Below are positions 27,368-35,781 of a DNA stretch of 64,000 nt, piece by piece. The DNA lies in contig JADJQX010000006.1 in assembly GCA_016712525.1 (NCBI GenBank), positions 930,001-994,000 on the forward strand, given 5' to 3'. Under the pieces are notes generated by a model. It searched no databases, had not been told where the DNA came from, and worked only from the letters and a program-made list of their open reading frames with translations. Position 1 is the stretch's first letter; every line of letters starts with the position of its first letter. Source of the stretch: Myxococcales bacterium (GTDB lineage: Bacteria > Myxococcota_A > Polyangia > Polyangiales > Polyangiaceae). Position numbers and translations under genes: made by a program.

Positions 27368-28579
27368 ATGCCCATGGCTCCGAAGAAGGCCGCGGCGATC
27401 GTGCTCGTGCTCGCCCTCGCAGGTGGGGGCGCCTACGCGGCGGCTTCGCGCGGCGTGCGCGTGACGACCGTGGTCGCCGAGAAGAAGGACCTCGAGCATC
27501 GTATCGTCGCGAGTTGTCGGGTGCTCGCGCCCTCCCGCGTGACCGTGTCGGCCACGGCGTCGGGGCTCGTGGTCTCGGTCGGCGCCGAGCTCGGACAGCA
27601 CGTCGACACGGGCAAGCTGCTCGTCCAGATCGACGACAAAGAGGCCCGCGCACAGCTCGCGCAGGCAGCCGCCGCGGTGGAGCAGGCACGCGCGCGGGTG
27701 TCCCAGCTCAGGAGCGTGGGCGCCGTGGTGGCGAACCAGTCGCTCACGCAAGCCCAGACGAACCTCGACAAGGCCCAGGCCGACTACGACCGCACGCAGA
27801 AGCTCGCGGCCCAGGGCGCGGTCGCTGCCGTCGAGCTCGACACGGTCAAGCGTGCGCTCGAGCTCGCGAAGGCCCAGAAGGCCGCCGCCGAGGCCCAGAG
27901 CCTCGGTTCCTCTCCCACGGGCGCCGACACGCGCGTGACGAGCTCGGCCCTCCTCCAGGCCGAGGCGCAGCGGGCAGGCGCCGAGGTGCGGCTCTCTCAG
28001 CTCCGCATCCTCGCGACGAGCCCGGGCACGGTGCTCACGCGGGCCGTGGAGCCGGGGGACGTGGTGCAGCCCGGGCGCGCGCTCTTCACCATCGCCGCCG
28101 ACGGCGACGAGCAGCTCACGTTCCAAGCCGACGAGCGGAACCTCGCGGCCATCGCGCTCGGTCAAAAGGCCTTGGCGTCGGCCGACGCGTTCCCGAACGA
28201 GTCGTTCGAGGCCGAGACCTCGTACATCGCGCCGTCGATCGATCCGCAGCGTGGCACCGTCGAGGTGCGGCTGCGCGTGCCCAAGCCCCCGAAGTACCTC
28301 TTGCCCGACATGACCGTGTCGATCGATCTCCTCGTCGCCTCCAAGAAGGACGTGCTCGTCGTGCCGACCGAGGCCGTGCGCGGTGCGGCCACGCCCACGC
28401 CGTGGGTGCTCGCCGTCGAGGGGGGCAAGGCCCACCGGCGTGACGTGAAGCTCGGGATCACCGGCGAGGGCACGACCGAGATCGTGTCGGGCCTCGAGCC
28501 GGGGACGGAGCTCGTCGTCCCCGACGGCCGCGTGGTGCCCGAGGGAAAACGCGTCACCGCGACCCGCAAGGAGCCCTGA
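27368..28579 (+). CDS. HlyD/MacA-type periplasmic adaptor subunit
   Basis: 403 aa with an N-terminal membrane anchor (residues about 9-27). A lipoyl-like half follows (S-V-G-A-E-L-G-Q-H-V-D-T-G-K-L-L-V-Q-I-D), then a long helical hairpin rich in Ala/Gln/Lys (about 85-190), the second lipoyl half (E-P-G-D-V-V-Q-P-G-R-A-L-F) and beta-barrel and membrane-proximal domains. First gene of a three-gene exporter operon; its stop is 1 nt before the permease ATG. Confidence 0.85.
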   Translation: MPMAPKKAAAIVLVLALAGGGAYAAASRGVRVTTVVAEKKDLEHRIVASCRVLAPSRVTVSATASGLVVSVGAELGQHVDTGKLLVQIDDKEARAQLAQAAAAVEQARARVSQLRSVGAVVANQSLTQAQTNLDKAQADYDRTQKLAAQGAVAAVELDTVKRALELAKAQKAAAEAQSLGSSPTGADTRVTSSALLQAEAQRAGAEVRLSQLRILATSPGTVLTRAVEPGDVVQPGRALFTIAADGDEQLTFQADERNLAAIALGQKALASADAFPNESFEAETSYIAPSIDPQRGTVEVRLRVPKPPKYLLPDMTVSIDLLVASKKDVLVVPTEAVRGAATPTPWVLAVEGGKAHRRDVKLGITGEGTTEIVSGLEPGTELVVPDGRVVPEGKRVTATRKEP

Positions 28580-28580
28580 G

Positions 28581-29801
28581 ATGCCCTTCGAGTGGTTCGT
28601 GGCCATGCGGTACCTCCGCGAGGGGCGCACCCAGACCTTGCTCGTGCTCTCGGCCGTGTCGGTGGGCGTGAGCGTGGTCGTGTTCCTGTCGGCGCTCATC
28701 TCGAGCCTGCAGACGAGCCTCATCGACAAGACCCTGGGCTCGCAGCCTCACATCACCGTGCGCGTGCCCGACGAGGCCCCACGCCCGCTCGCGCGGGGCG
28801 ACGAGGCGAAAAAGCTCGCGCGCTCGGTGCAGAAGGCGCCGCAGCGCCTCCGTTCGATCGATCAATGGCCCCGCCGCATGCGGGAGCTCGAGGGCGTGCC
28901 GGGCGTCGTCGCCGTGTCGCCCACGGTCGTGGGAGCGGCCTTCGCCGAGCGGGGCAGCGCGAAGAAGCCGGTCGTGGTCCGAGGCATCGAGCCCGAGCGC
29001 TACCTCGGCATCCTCGACGTGAAGAAGAAGCTCGTCCAAGGCCGGTACGACGTGGCAGGCAGCCAGGTCGTCATCGGGGCCGTGCTCGCGAAGGACCTCG
29101 GCGTCACCGTCGGCGAGAAGATCCGCGTGGTCACGGCGGAGGGCATCGACGACACGCTCACCATCTCGGGGCTCTTCGAGATCGGCAACAAGGGCGCCGA
29201 CGGCGCGTGGATCCTCACCTCGCTCCGCCAGGCTCAGTCGCTCTACGCGCTGCCCGGCGGCGCGACGGCGCTCGAGGTGAAGGTCTCCGACGTGTTCGAA
29301 GCCGAGCGTGTGGCCGGCGACGTGCGCGCCACGATGCCCCTCCTCGCCGAGAGCTGGATGGTGCTCTCGGCCGAGCTCTTGTCGGGTCTCTCGGCGCAGA
29401 GCAGCTCGAAGAGCATGATCCAGTTCTTCGTGGTGGTCGCCGTGGCGCTCGGCATCGCGAGCGTGCTCATCGTGTCGGTCGTCCAGAAATCGCGCGAGAT
29501 CGGCATCTTGCGGGCCGTGGGCACGCCGGCGCGCCGGGTGCTCTACGTGTTCCTCATCCAAGGCGGCGTGCTCGGCCTCGTGGGCTCGTTCATCGGCTCG
29601 GCCATGGGCGCGGGTTTTTCGCTCTTCTTCGGCACGCTCGCGCTCGACGAGAAGGGGCAGCCGCGTTTCCCGATCGTGCTCACGTGGGACCTCTTCGCCG
29701 GGGCCACCCTGCTCGCGACGACCGTGGGCCTCCTCTCGGCGTTCCTCCCGGCCCGTCGTGCGTCACGCATGGACCCGGCCACGGCGATCCGCAATGGCTG
29801 A
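28581..29801 (+). CDS. ABC transporter permease (MacB/LolC-E/FtsX type)
   Basis: 406 aa with the four-helix layout of this class: one helix near residues 17-40, a large periplasmic region (about 45-270), then three helices in the C-terminal third. AAGGAG precedes the ATG. The last residues (R-M-D-P-A-T-A-I-R-N-G) match the usual coupling end of FtsX-type permeases. It overlaps the ATPase gene by 8 nt. With the adaptor and ATPase it should form a mechanotransmission exporter of lipids, lipoproteins or small molecules; the substrate is unknown. Confidence 0.85.
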   Translation: MPFEWFVAMRYLREGRTQTLLVLSAVSVGVSVVVFLSALISSLQTSLIDKTLGSQPHITVRVPDEAPRPLARGDEAKKLARSVQKAPQRLRSIDQWPRRMRELEGVPGVVAVSPTVVGAAFAERGSAKKPVVVRGIEPERYLGILDVKKKLVQGRYDVAGSQVVIGAVLAKDLGVTVGEKIRVVTAEGIDDTLTISGLFEIGNKGADGAWILTSLRQAQSLYALPGGATALEVKVSDVFEAERVAGDVRATMPLLAESWMVLSAELLSGLSAQSSSKSMIQFFVVVAVALGIASVLIVSVVQKSREIGILRAVGTPARRVLYVFLIQGGVLGLVGSFIGSAMGAGFSLFFGTLALDEKGQPRFPIVLTWDLFAGATLLATTVGLLSAFLPARRASRMDPATAIRNG

Positions 29802-30489
29802 CACCGAGGCGAAGAAGGCGCTCCTCGTCGAGGGGGCCATCAAAGATTTCGGCGAAGGGCCCGCGCGCTCGCGGGTGCTGCGTGGCGTCGACATGCACGT
29901 GCTCGCCGGGGAGCTCGTGGCGCTCGTCGGGCCGAGCGGCTCGGGGAAGAGCACGCTGCTCAACATCGCGGGCCTCCTCGATCGCCCCACGGAGGGCAAG
30001 GTCGTCATCGACGGGACCGACACGACCACGCTCGACGAGGCTGGCCTCACGGCGTTCCGTGGGCAGAAGCTCGGGTTCATCTTCCAGTTTCATCACCTCT
30101 TGCCGGCCTTCACCGCGCTCGAGAACGTGCTGCTCCCGGGGTGGGGGCGTGGAGGCGCGCCGAGCCCCGAGGCGCGAGAGCGGGCCCTCACGTTGCTCCG
30201 CGACGTGGGCCTCGGCGAGCGCGCGAGCTACCGCGCGACGCAGCTCTCGGGGGGCCAGGCGCAGCGCGTGGCCGTGGCGCGGGCGCTCTTGCACGAGCCT
30301 GCCCTCGTCCTCGCCGACGAGCCCACCGGCAACCTCGACACCGAGTCGTCGACCGAGGTGCTCGCGCTCATGCGGCGGTATAACCGCGAGCTTCGCACGG
30401 CGTTCCTCGTCGTCACGCACGACCCGCGCATCGCCGACGCGTGCGACCGAATCGTCCGGATCGTCGACGGGCGCATCGTCCCCCCGTGA
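29794..30489 (+). CDS. ABC transporter ATP-binding protein (LolD/MacB-NBD type)
   Basis: 231 aa from ATG 29794, inside the permease stop. Walker A is G-P-S-G-S-G-K-S-T near residues 47-55, followed by Q-loop F-Q-F-H-H-L-L-P, signature L-S-G-G-Q, Walker B L-V-L-A-D-E-P-T-G-N-L-D and an H-loop V-T-H-D. These are the hallmarks of the LolD/MacB class. It completes the adaptor-permease-ATPase operon. Confidence 0.9.
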   Translation: MADTEAKKALLVEGAIKDFGEGPARSRVLRGVDMHVLAGELVALVGPSGSGKSTLLNIAGLLDRPTEGKVVIDGTDTTTLDEAGLTAFRGQKLGFIFQFHHLLPAFTALENVLLPGWGRGGAPSPEARERALTLLRDVGLGERASYRATQLSGGQAQRVAVARALLHEPALVLADEPTGNLDTESSTEVLALMRRYNRELRTAFLVVTHDPRIADACDRIVRIVDGRIVPP

Positions 30490-30532
30490 CGGCACGAAGA
30501 ACCGCGCTACGCTGACCGGCATCGGGTCATCC

Positions 30533-30961
30533 ATGGAACCTTCCCGTCTCCCCGAGTCCGTCCGTGACATGCTCTCTGCGCTCGATCTTCGCGCGCCCGA
30601 GCCCTTCTACGCCGAGGTCGCGCGCCTCTACGCCGACGACATGGTCTTCCGCGATCCGATGCAAACCTGCCGCGGAAAAGAGCGCTTTTTGGCCATGAAC
30701 CGGAAGCTCGTGAAGATGTCGCGCGCGCTCCGGTTCGACGTGTCCGAGGTCACCGGCGACGCGTCGCTCTTCTACCTTCACTGGGTCATGACCATGCGCC
30801 CCGTGCTCGGGCCCGAGGTGCGCGTCGAGGGCGTGTCGCGGCTCCGCGGGCGCGACGGCCTCGTGGTCGAGCACGTCGACTACTGGGACCTCGGGGAGCT
30901 CTTGGCGTCGCCCGTCGGTGGCCAGGCGCTCCTCCATACGCTCTTTCGCCCCTTCGTCTGA
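30533..30961 (+). CDS. SnoaL/NTF2-like protein
   Basis: 142 aa, cytoplasmic. The pattern Y-A-D-D-M-V-F-R-D-P near residues 33-42 and the C-terminal strand region (L-R-G-R-D-G-L-V-V-E-H-V-D-Y-W-D) fit the NTF2/SnoaL-like fold with a cone-shaped pocket. No catalytic assignment is possible. The start is the first ATG after a 43-nt gap from the ABC gene. Confidence 0.65.
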   Translation: MEPSRLPESVRDMLSALDLRAPEPFYAEVARLYADDMVFRDPMQTCRGKERFLAMNRKLVKMSRALRFDVSEVTGDASLFYLHWVMTMRPVLGPEVRVEGVSRLRGRDGLVVEHVDYWDLGELLASPVGGQALLHTLFRPFV

Positions 30962-30979
30962 TTCCAACCAGGAGCCCTC

Positions 30980-31402
30980 ATGCGAACCGTCGTCGCCGCC
31001 GCCCCCGCCCTCGTCGCCCTCGCGCTCGCGCTCTCTCCGTCCGATGCGCGCGCCGACGTGCCCCCGCCCAACTCCTCGGGGTGCACCACGAAGAAGGCCG
31101 GCGATGGCTGCACGCGTGACGACGGTGCGCAGGGCACGTGCGCCACGTCGACGTGCTCGCGCATCAACTACGACTGCGACGGCGGCAAGACGCCCTGCGG
31201 CCAGGTGAGCTACGACTGCCTCACGTGCGGCGCGGGGGGCGCCTCGGGAGATGGCGGCGCGGCCGACGGGGGCTCCGGAGGGAGCACGTCGAGCTCGAGC
31301 TGCGCGGCCTCTCCGCGCGGGGCGGCTCCCGGTGTCTTCGCGGTCTCGCTCGCGGTCCTCGCGGCGCTGGTGCTCGCGCGTCGCTCTTCGAAGGAGAGCT
31401 GA
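30980..31402 (+). CDS. Exported Cys-rich protein with MYXO-CTERM-like tail
   Basis: 140 aa. AGGAG precedes ATG 30980. A Sec signal peptide (about 24 residues, S-D-A-R-A-D) leads to a Cys-rich domain with eight Cys (C-T-T-K-K-A-G-D-G-C-T-R-D-D ... Y-D-C-L-T-C-G), then a Gly/Ser linker and a C-terminal tail of one Cys, a hydrophobic helix (F-A-V-S-L-A-V-L-A-A-L-V-L-A) and R-R. That tripartite tail is the MYXO-CTERM sorting signal pattern, which implies cell-surface display. Confidence 0.72.
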   Translation: MRTVVAAAPALVALALALSPSDARADVPPPNSSGCTTKKAGDGCTRDDGAQGTCATSTCSRINYDCDGGKTPCGQVSYDCLTCGAGGASGDGGAADGGSGGSTSSSSCAASPRGAAPGVFAVSLAVLAALVLARRSSKES

Positions 31403-31421
31403 TCACGAGGGGGGGGCGTCG

Positions 31422-32135
31422 TCAGGGCCCGCGCTCGGCCGTGGCGACGTCGCGGAAGGTGACGGTCACCTCGGTGGCGCCGAAGGCTTTCGCGAGCCTG
31501 CGGAGCTCGGCCTCGGCCTGGGTGCGCGCGAGCTCTCGCGCCTTCGGATCGGCGGCGGCCTCGGCGAACGCCGCGAGCGCACGCTTTCGGGCGATCCCCT
31601 CGAGCTCGAGGTTCTTCTCGGCGAGGAGGCCCGTCCGGCGCGCGTGCACGTGGGATCCGATCTCGTCGAGCCGGGTCGAGAAGACCTCGGGCTCGGGCAA
31701 GAGCAGGCTCGCCGTCTTGGTCTGCGCGTCGAAGGTGAGGTCGCCCGGGCGCACCTTCCCGAGGTCGACGCCGAGCACGGCCTCGCCCTTCGCCACGTAG
31801 AGCAGCGTGTCCTCGGCTTCGACGAGACCGAAGAGGTGCTTCTGCGTGTCGGTCACGTCGACCACCTTCTCGAGGCGCATGGCGGCGGTCTCGAGCTTGC
31901 CCAGGGCGGCGAGCTTCTCGATCACCGTGTCCGACGGGGCGACCAAAACCTTGTGCTCGGTCGGTGCGTCGGCCGCGGTCTTGGACGGGGCGAGCGTGTG
32001 GGCGCCCATCGCGAAGATCGCCACGAACGCCGAAGGCCACGCGAACCTCCCGAGGCTCTTGGCGAGCTCGACGGAGGCGCGGGGCGGGCTCGGGGGAGGG
32101 CTCGCGACGGGCTTGGGCTCGGGGGCGGTGCTCAT
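31422..32135 (-). CDS. DUF4230-like membrane-anchored protein
   Basis: 237 aa. One transmembrane segment near residues 31-48 follows a Pro-rich cytoplasmic start. The extracytoplasmic part (L-G-K-L-E-T-A-A-M-R-L-E-K-V-V-D-V ... L-L-Y-V-A-K-G-E-A-V-L-G-V-D-L) matches the pattern of DUF4230 proteins. The C-terminus is helical with A-E-A-E-L-R-R-L-A-K-A-F-G-A, as in that family. Function unknown. Confidence 0.65.
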   Translation of the reverse strand: MSTAPEPKPVASPPPSPPRASVELAKSLGRFAWPSAFVAIFAMGAHTLAPSKTAADAPTEHKVLVAPSDTVIEKLAALGKLETAAMRLEKVVDVTDTQKHLFGLVEAEDTLLYVAKGEAVLGVDLGKVRPGDLTFDAQTKTASLLLPEPEVFSTRLDEIGSHVHARRTGLLAEKNLELEGIARKRALAAFAEAAADPKARELARTQAEAELRRLAKAFGATEVTVTFRDVATAERGP

Positions 32136-32246
32136 CGGGGAAGAAACCGGCTCCGCCTACGCCCCATTCCCGAGCACGAATGGACTTTTGGGCGCTCGAC
32201 GCTCGAGCACGTGCGAACGGAGCTACGCTCCCGTAGGCTTCGTACG

Positions 32247-33119
32247 ATGGACGATTCTCGCCACGAGCCCGGCCCCGGCAAGGTTCACCCGAAGCTCCGG
32301 GCGTTCGTCACCGAGGTGCTCGGCCGAGCCGCGAAGCTTGCGCACAGGCCCACGCTCGAGGGCATCGAGAACCTGCCCGACGGGCCCTTCTTGCTCGTGG
32401 CGAACCACGGGGCAGGGATCGCCATCTCGGAGCTTGCGTGCTTCTCGGCGCTCTACCTGGAGAAGGTCGGGCACGAGCGGCCGCTCGCCGGCTTCGCGCA
32501 CCCGATCGCCTTCATGTTCCCGGGCTTTCGCGACCTCATGAAGAACCTCGGCGCCGTCCCTTCGACGTACGAGAGCGGCTACGAGACGCTCGCCTCGGGC
32601 GTCCCCATGCTCGTCTTCCCTGGGGGTGACCACGAGACGCTGCGGCCCGTGTGGGAGCACGATCTCGTCGATTTCGGCGGGAGAAAAGGCTTCTTGCGGA
32701 TGGCCCGAAAGGCGAACGTGCCGATCGTGCCGATGGGCATTCGGGGGAGCCACCTCACGGTGCCCATTCTGCTTCGGTCGCGGCACGTGCTGCCGAAGCT
32801 GCTCGTCTTGCCGAGGCTCGTGGGCTTGAAACGCTTCGCGCTCACGGCGCTCGGGGTCGCGGGCGCCGTGGCGATCGTCACGCGGCCGTGGCGGCCGTGG
32901 GTGAAGGGCGTCGCCACGTGGGCGTGGCTCACGTCACCGTTCGTATTTTTGCCCGTCGTGCCGGCGACCGTTCGTTTTCGCATCGGCGAGCCCATCTCGC
33001 CCGCGGAGCTCTTCGGGGAGGATCGTGAGGCCGAAGAGGCCACGGACGGGGTGCTCGAGCGCGCGCTTGCCCGGGTGCAGGGCGCGGTCCAAGGGCTCGT
33101 GACGGCTCTTGGGGAGTGA
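32247..33119 (+). CDS. Lysophospholipid/glycerol acyltransferase family protein
   Basis: 290 aa from ATG 32247; longer frames are shadows. The LPLAT core is visible: L-V-A-N-H-G-A-G-I near residues 50-58 and F-P-G-G-D-H-E-T near 124-131, which replaces the canonical FPEG. The catalytic HX4D is not intact because Asp at +5 is absent (H-G-A-G-I-A). Such variants occur in the TMEM68/DGAT-like branch. It should transfer acyl groups to a lipid acceptor, or be inactive if the Asp loss matters. A hydrophobic hairpin lies near 205-240. Confidence 0.7.
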   Translation: MDDSRHEPGPGKVHPKLRAFVTEVLGRAAKLAHRPTLEGIENLPDGPFLLVANHGAGIAISELACFSALYLEKVGHERPLAGFAHPIAFMFPGFRDLMKNLGAVPSTYESGYETLASGVPMLVFPGGDHETLRPVWEHDLVDFGGRKGFLRMARKANVPIVPMGIRGSHLTVPILLRSRHVLPKLLVLPRLVGLKRFALTALGVAGAVAIVTRPWRPWVKGVATWAWLTSPFVFLPVVPATVRFRIGEPISPAELFGEDREAEEATDGVLERALARVQGAVQGLVTALGE

Positions 33120-33329
33120 GGGGGAGAGGGCGAGAGCGGGGGAGAGGGGGAGCGGGAGCGGGAGAGAGCGGGAGAGCGGGCACGGGCACGGGCACGGGCA
33201 CGGGGAGAGCGGGAGAGCGGGAGAGGGGGGAGAGCGGGCACGGGCACGGGGGAGAGCGGGAGAGGGCGAGAGCGGGCACGGGCACGGGCACGGGCACGGG
33301 GGAGAGGGCGAGAGCGGGCGCGACCGGGA
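33120..33329. repeat. Low-complexity block of GGGCAC and GGGAGA hexamers
   Basis: Runs of CGGGCA/GGGCAC (several clusters between about 33176 and 33300) are interleaved with GGGAGA/GAGCGG units. It fills the gap between two convergent genes, as does the same GGGCAC hexamer at 19780-19983. It has no coding support. Confidence 0.8.
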
Positions 33330-34229
33330 CTAGCGGAGGGCGAGGACCCGCTTCGGTGCCTCGGGGAGGAGGCCGAACGGGTCGCTCGGGCTCGGGGCGA
33401 GGGCGGTCTTCTTGAAGGGGGAGAGGTCCTTGCCGAGGCCGACCATGGCGCTCCCCGACTCTTTGACCACGAGGATGCTCGAGAGGAGCCCCTTCTTGAC
33501 GAGGCCGAGGTGCGTCGCGAACTTCGGGTTCGTGAGCGCGCTCGGGGCGCCGGCGACGAGCTTCTCGCCAGCCTGAACGAGGTGCGTCGTCTTGCTCACC
33601 ATCTCGGGCACGATCGTCGCGAGCAGCACGGACAGGTCGCCGAGCTTCGTGAGCTCGGTCTTGGCCGTGGCGTTCGCGCCGCTCGCGCGATCGAGGGCGA
33701 CCTTGAGGTTCGCGCCGGCGTCGATCTTCTCGCTGAGCGCGCGGCTCGAGAACTGCCGAATGTGCGACGTGGTCTGCGTCGCCTCCCAGGTGAGGGCGTG
33801 GAGCTCTTGGGCGGTCTTGAAGAAGTCGTCGTACGAGTCGATGCCGAGCTTCACGTACTCGAAGTCTTCTTTTTCGCCCTTCTCGTTCTTCGCCACGAGG
33901 AGGAAGTTCGTGTCCTTGTCGCCCTCGAATTTGTCGAAGCCGGGGCCGAGGTCCTTCAAGGCGACGTGGCCGGGGGGAGGCACGTCGGTGAGCTCCTTCG
34001 CCATTTTCGCGGTCACGTCGGCGAGCTCGGCGCCGGCCTTCGCGAGCTCTCCGGGGAGCTGGTCGAGCGTGCCCTCCCAGTCGTGCTCCTTGTGCTCCAC
34101 CTTGCCGTCCGCGTGGACGATGGTCGACTCGGTGTGCAGCTTGACCGGGATCATGTTGCAGCCCGTGGCCGAGGTGGCGGCGAGGGCGGCGAGGGCGAGC
34201 AAAGGGGCGATGGCGAAGGTTCGTCGCAT
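33330..34229 (-). CDS. Putative lipoprotein of unknown function
   Basis: 299 aa from ATG 34229, chosen because a signal peptide follows (L-L-A-L-A-A-L-A-A-T-S-A-T-G-C, lipobox ATGC near Cys 24). The mature part is a long helical protein with Lys/Glu and Ala/Leu heptad-like stretches. No family recognised. Confidence 0.68.
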   Translation of the reverse strand: MRRTFAIAPLLALAALAATSATGCNMIPVKLHTESTIVHADGKVEHKEHDWEGTLDQLPGELAKAGAELADVTAKMAKELTDVPPPGHVALKDLGPGFDKFEGDKDTNFLLVAKNEKGEKEDFEYVKLGIDSYDDFFKTAQELHALTWEATQTTSHIRQFSSRALSEKIDAGANLKVALDRASGANATAKTELTKLGDLSVLLATIVPEMVSKTTHLVQAGEKLVAGAPSALTNPKFATHLGLVKKGLLSSILVVKESGSAMVGLGKDLSPFKKTALAPSPSDPFGLLPEAPKRVLALR

Positions 34230-34548
34230 GGGGTACCTCGAGTGAGCCCTCCATCGTACGGCGACCCGACGGGCGCTCTCCCCAGAGAAATGTGTGTAAC
34301 GACCGTTACGTGTACGCGTGGGCTGCGCGAGCTCCCACACGAGGACGCAAAACGAGCGAGTGAGAGCCAGGTCGAGGCCTCGAGGGTTCGACGAAAATCG
34401 CCAAGGCCACGAACGTGTCAGCGGAGGGCGGCGCACGTCGTGCGCGCGTGCGCCCAGCTTGCGTGAGCTCGGCGCGGGGCCGCGACAATCGCCGCGATTT
34501 CACCTTGGATCGGCGCGTGCAAAAGGCCGGGCCGAGGAGAAGCTCTCG
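34230..34548. other. Divergent promoter region upstream of the sulfur cassette
   Basis: 319 nt without a gene. At 34296-34309 there is an inverted repeat GTAACG-AC-CGTTAC, a possible operator. It lies 239 bp from the SQR start and 66 bp from the lipoprotein start, so it is nearer the latter. Confidence 0.5.
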
Positions 34549-35781
34549 ATGAAACGGATCGTGATCCTTGGCGGTGGAACGGGCGGGACGATGATGGCGC
34601 AGAAGCTCGTGCGCGCCCTCCCGGAGGACGCGTGGAAGATCACCGTGATCGACCGCGACGACCTCCACGTGTACCAGCCCGGTTTGCTCTTCGTGCCCTT
34701 CGGGGCGTACCGCGAGAGCGAGATCGTGAAGCCGCGCTCGCGCCTCTTCGACCCGCGCGTCGAGGTGGTGCTGGGGGAGATCGATCGCATCGCGCCGACC
34801 GAGAACGTGGTGCACGTCAAAGGCGGACGAAAGCTCCCGTACGACGTGCTCGTGGTCGCGACCGGCTCGCGCATCGTGCCCGAGGCCACCGAGGGGCTCA
34901 CCGGCGAAGGCTGGAAAAAGACCGCGCACGAGTTCTACACGCTCGAGGGGGCGCTCGCCCTGCGCGACGCGCTCGCGTCGTTTCGCGGCGGCAGGTTCGT
35001 CGTGAACGTGATGGACATGCCCATCAAGTGCCCCGTCGCGCCGCTCGAGCTCGCGTTCCTCGCCGAGGCGTATTTCACCCAGCGTGGCATGCGCGACAAG
35101 GTCGAGATGGTGTACGCGACCCCGCTCGAGGGGGCCTTCACGAAGCCGAAGGCCTCGGCGGCGCTCTCGGGCATGATGGGCGAGCGCGGCATCACCGTCA
35201 CGGGAGACTTCTCGGTCGCGTCGGTCGACGGAGCGCGGAAGGTGCTGAAGGCCTACGACGGCCGCGAAGAGCCCTACGACCTGCTCGTGACCGTGCCGGT
35301 ACACGCCGGCTCCGAGGCCATCGCGACCTCGCAAATGGGGGACGCTGCGGGCTTCTTCCCGACGCACAAACACACCCTCCAGAGCCTCCACTTCCCGAAC
35401 GTGTTCGCGATCGGCGACGCGACGGATCTGCCCTCGTCGAAGGCCGGGGCCGTGGCCCACTTCCAGTCGGAGGTGCTCTTCGAGAACGTGCTGCGCTTCG
35501 TCGCGGGGAAAGAGCTCCTCGCCGGGTTCGACGGTCACGCCAACTGCTTCATCGAGACCGGCCACGGCAAGGCCATGCTCATCGACTTCAACTACGAGAC
35601 CGAGCCCTTGCCCGGCAGGTTCCCTCTCCCCGGCGTGGGCCCCTTCACGCTGCTCGAGGAGAGCGCGGTGAACCACTGGGGCAAGCTCGCCTTCAAGTGG
35701 CTCTATTGGAACGTGCTCCTCGAAGGCAAGGAGCTCCCCCTCGATCACCGCATGCTCATGGCCGGCAAATGGAGCGAATGA
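34549..35781 (+). CDS. sqr: Sulfide:quinone oxidoreductase-like flavoprotein
   Basis: 410 aa. ATG 34549 has GAGGAG 10 nt upstream. The N-terminal FAD motif is I-L-G-G-G-T-G-G; mid-domain A-T-G-S-R and C-terminal F-A-I-G-D-A-T-D-L-P complete the two-dinucleotide fold. Only two Cys are present: C161 in I-K-C-P-V-A-P and C333 in A-N-C-F-I-E. They match the two redox Cys of SQR; the third Cys of type I enzymes is absent. It should oxidise sulfide to polysulfide or a persulfide carrier and reduce quinone. The next two genes encode sulfur-carrier proteins, supporting SQR over a generic NADH dehydrogenase. Confidence 0.78.
   Translation: MKRIVILGGGTGGTMMAQKLVRALPEDAWKITVIDRDDLHVYQPGLLFVPFGAYRESEIVKPRSRLFDPRVEVVLGEIDRIAPTENVVHVKGGRKLPYDVLVVATGSRIVPEATEGLTGEGWKKTAHEFYTLEGALALRDALASFRGGRFVVNVMDMPIKCPVAPLELAFLAEAYFTQRGMRDKVEMVYATPLEGAFTKPKASAALSGMMGERGITVTGDFSVASVDGARKVLKAYDGREEPYDLLVTVPVHAGSEAIATSQMGDAAGFFPTHKHTLQSLHFPNVFAIGDATDLPSSKAGAVAHFQSEVLFENVLRFVAGKELLAGFDGHANCFIETGHGKAMLIDFNYETEPLPGRFPLPGVGPFTLLEESAVNHWGKLAFKWLYWNVLLEGKELPLDHRMLMAGKWSE

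Noticed and set aside
33176..33300. GGGCAC clusters as a CRISPR or coding repeat
   Set aside because: Units are 6 nt with no spacers, and frames across them are Arg/Gly low complexity between two convergent genes.
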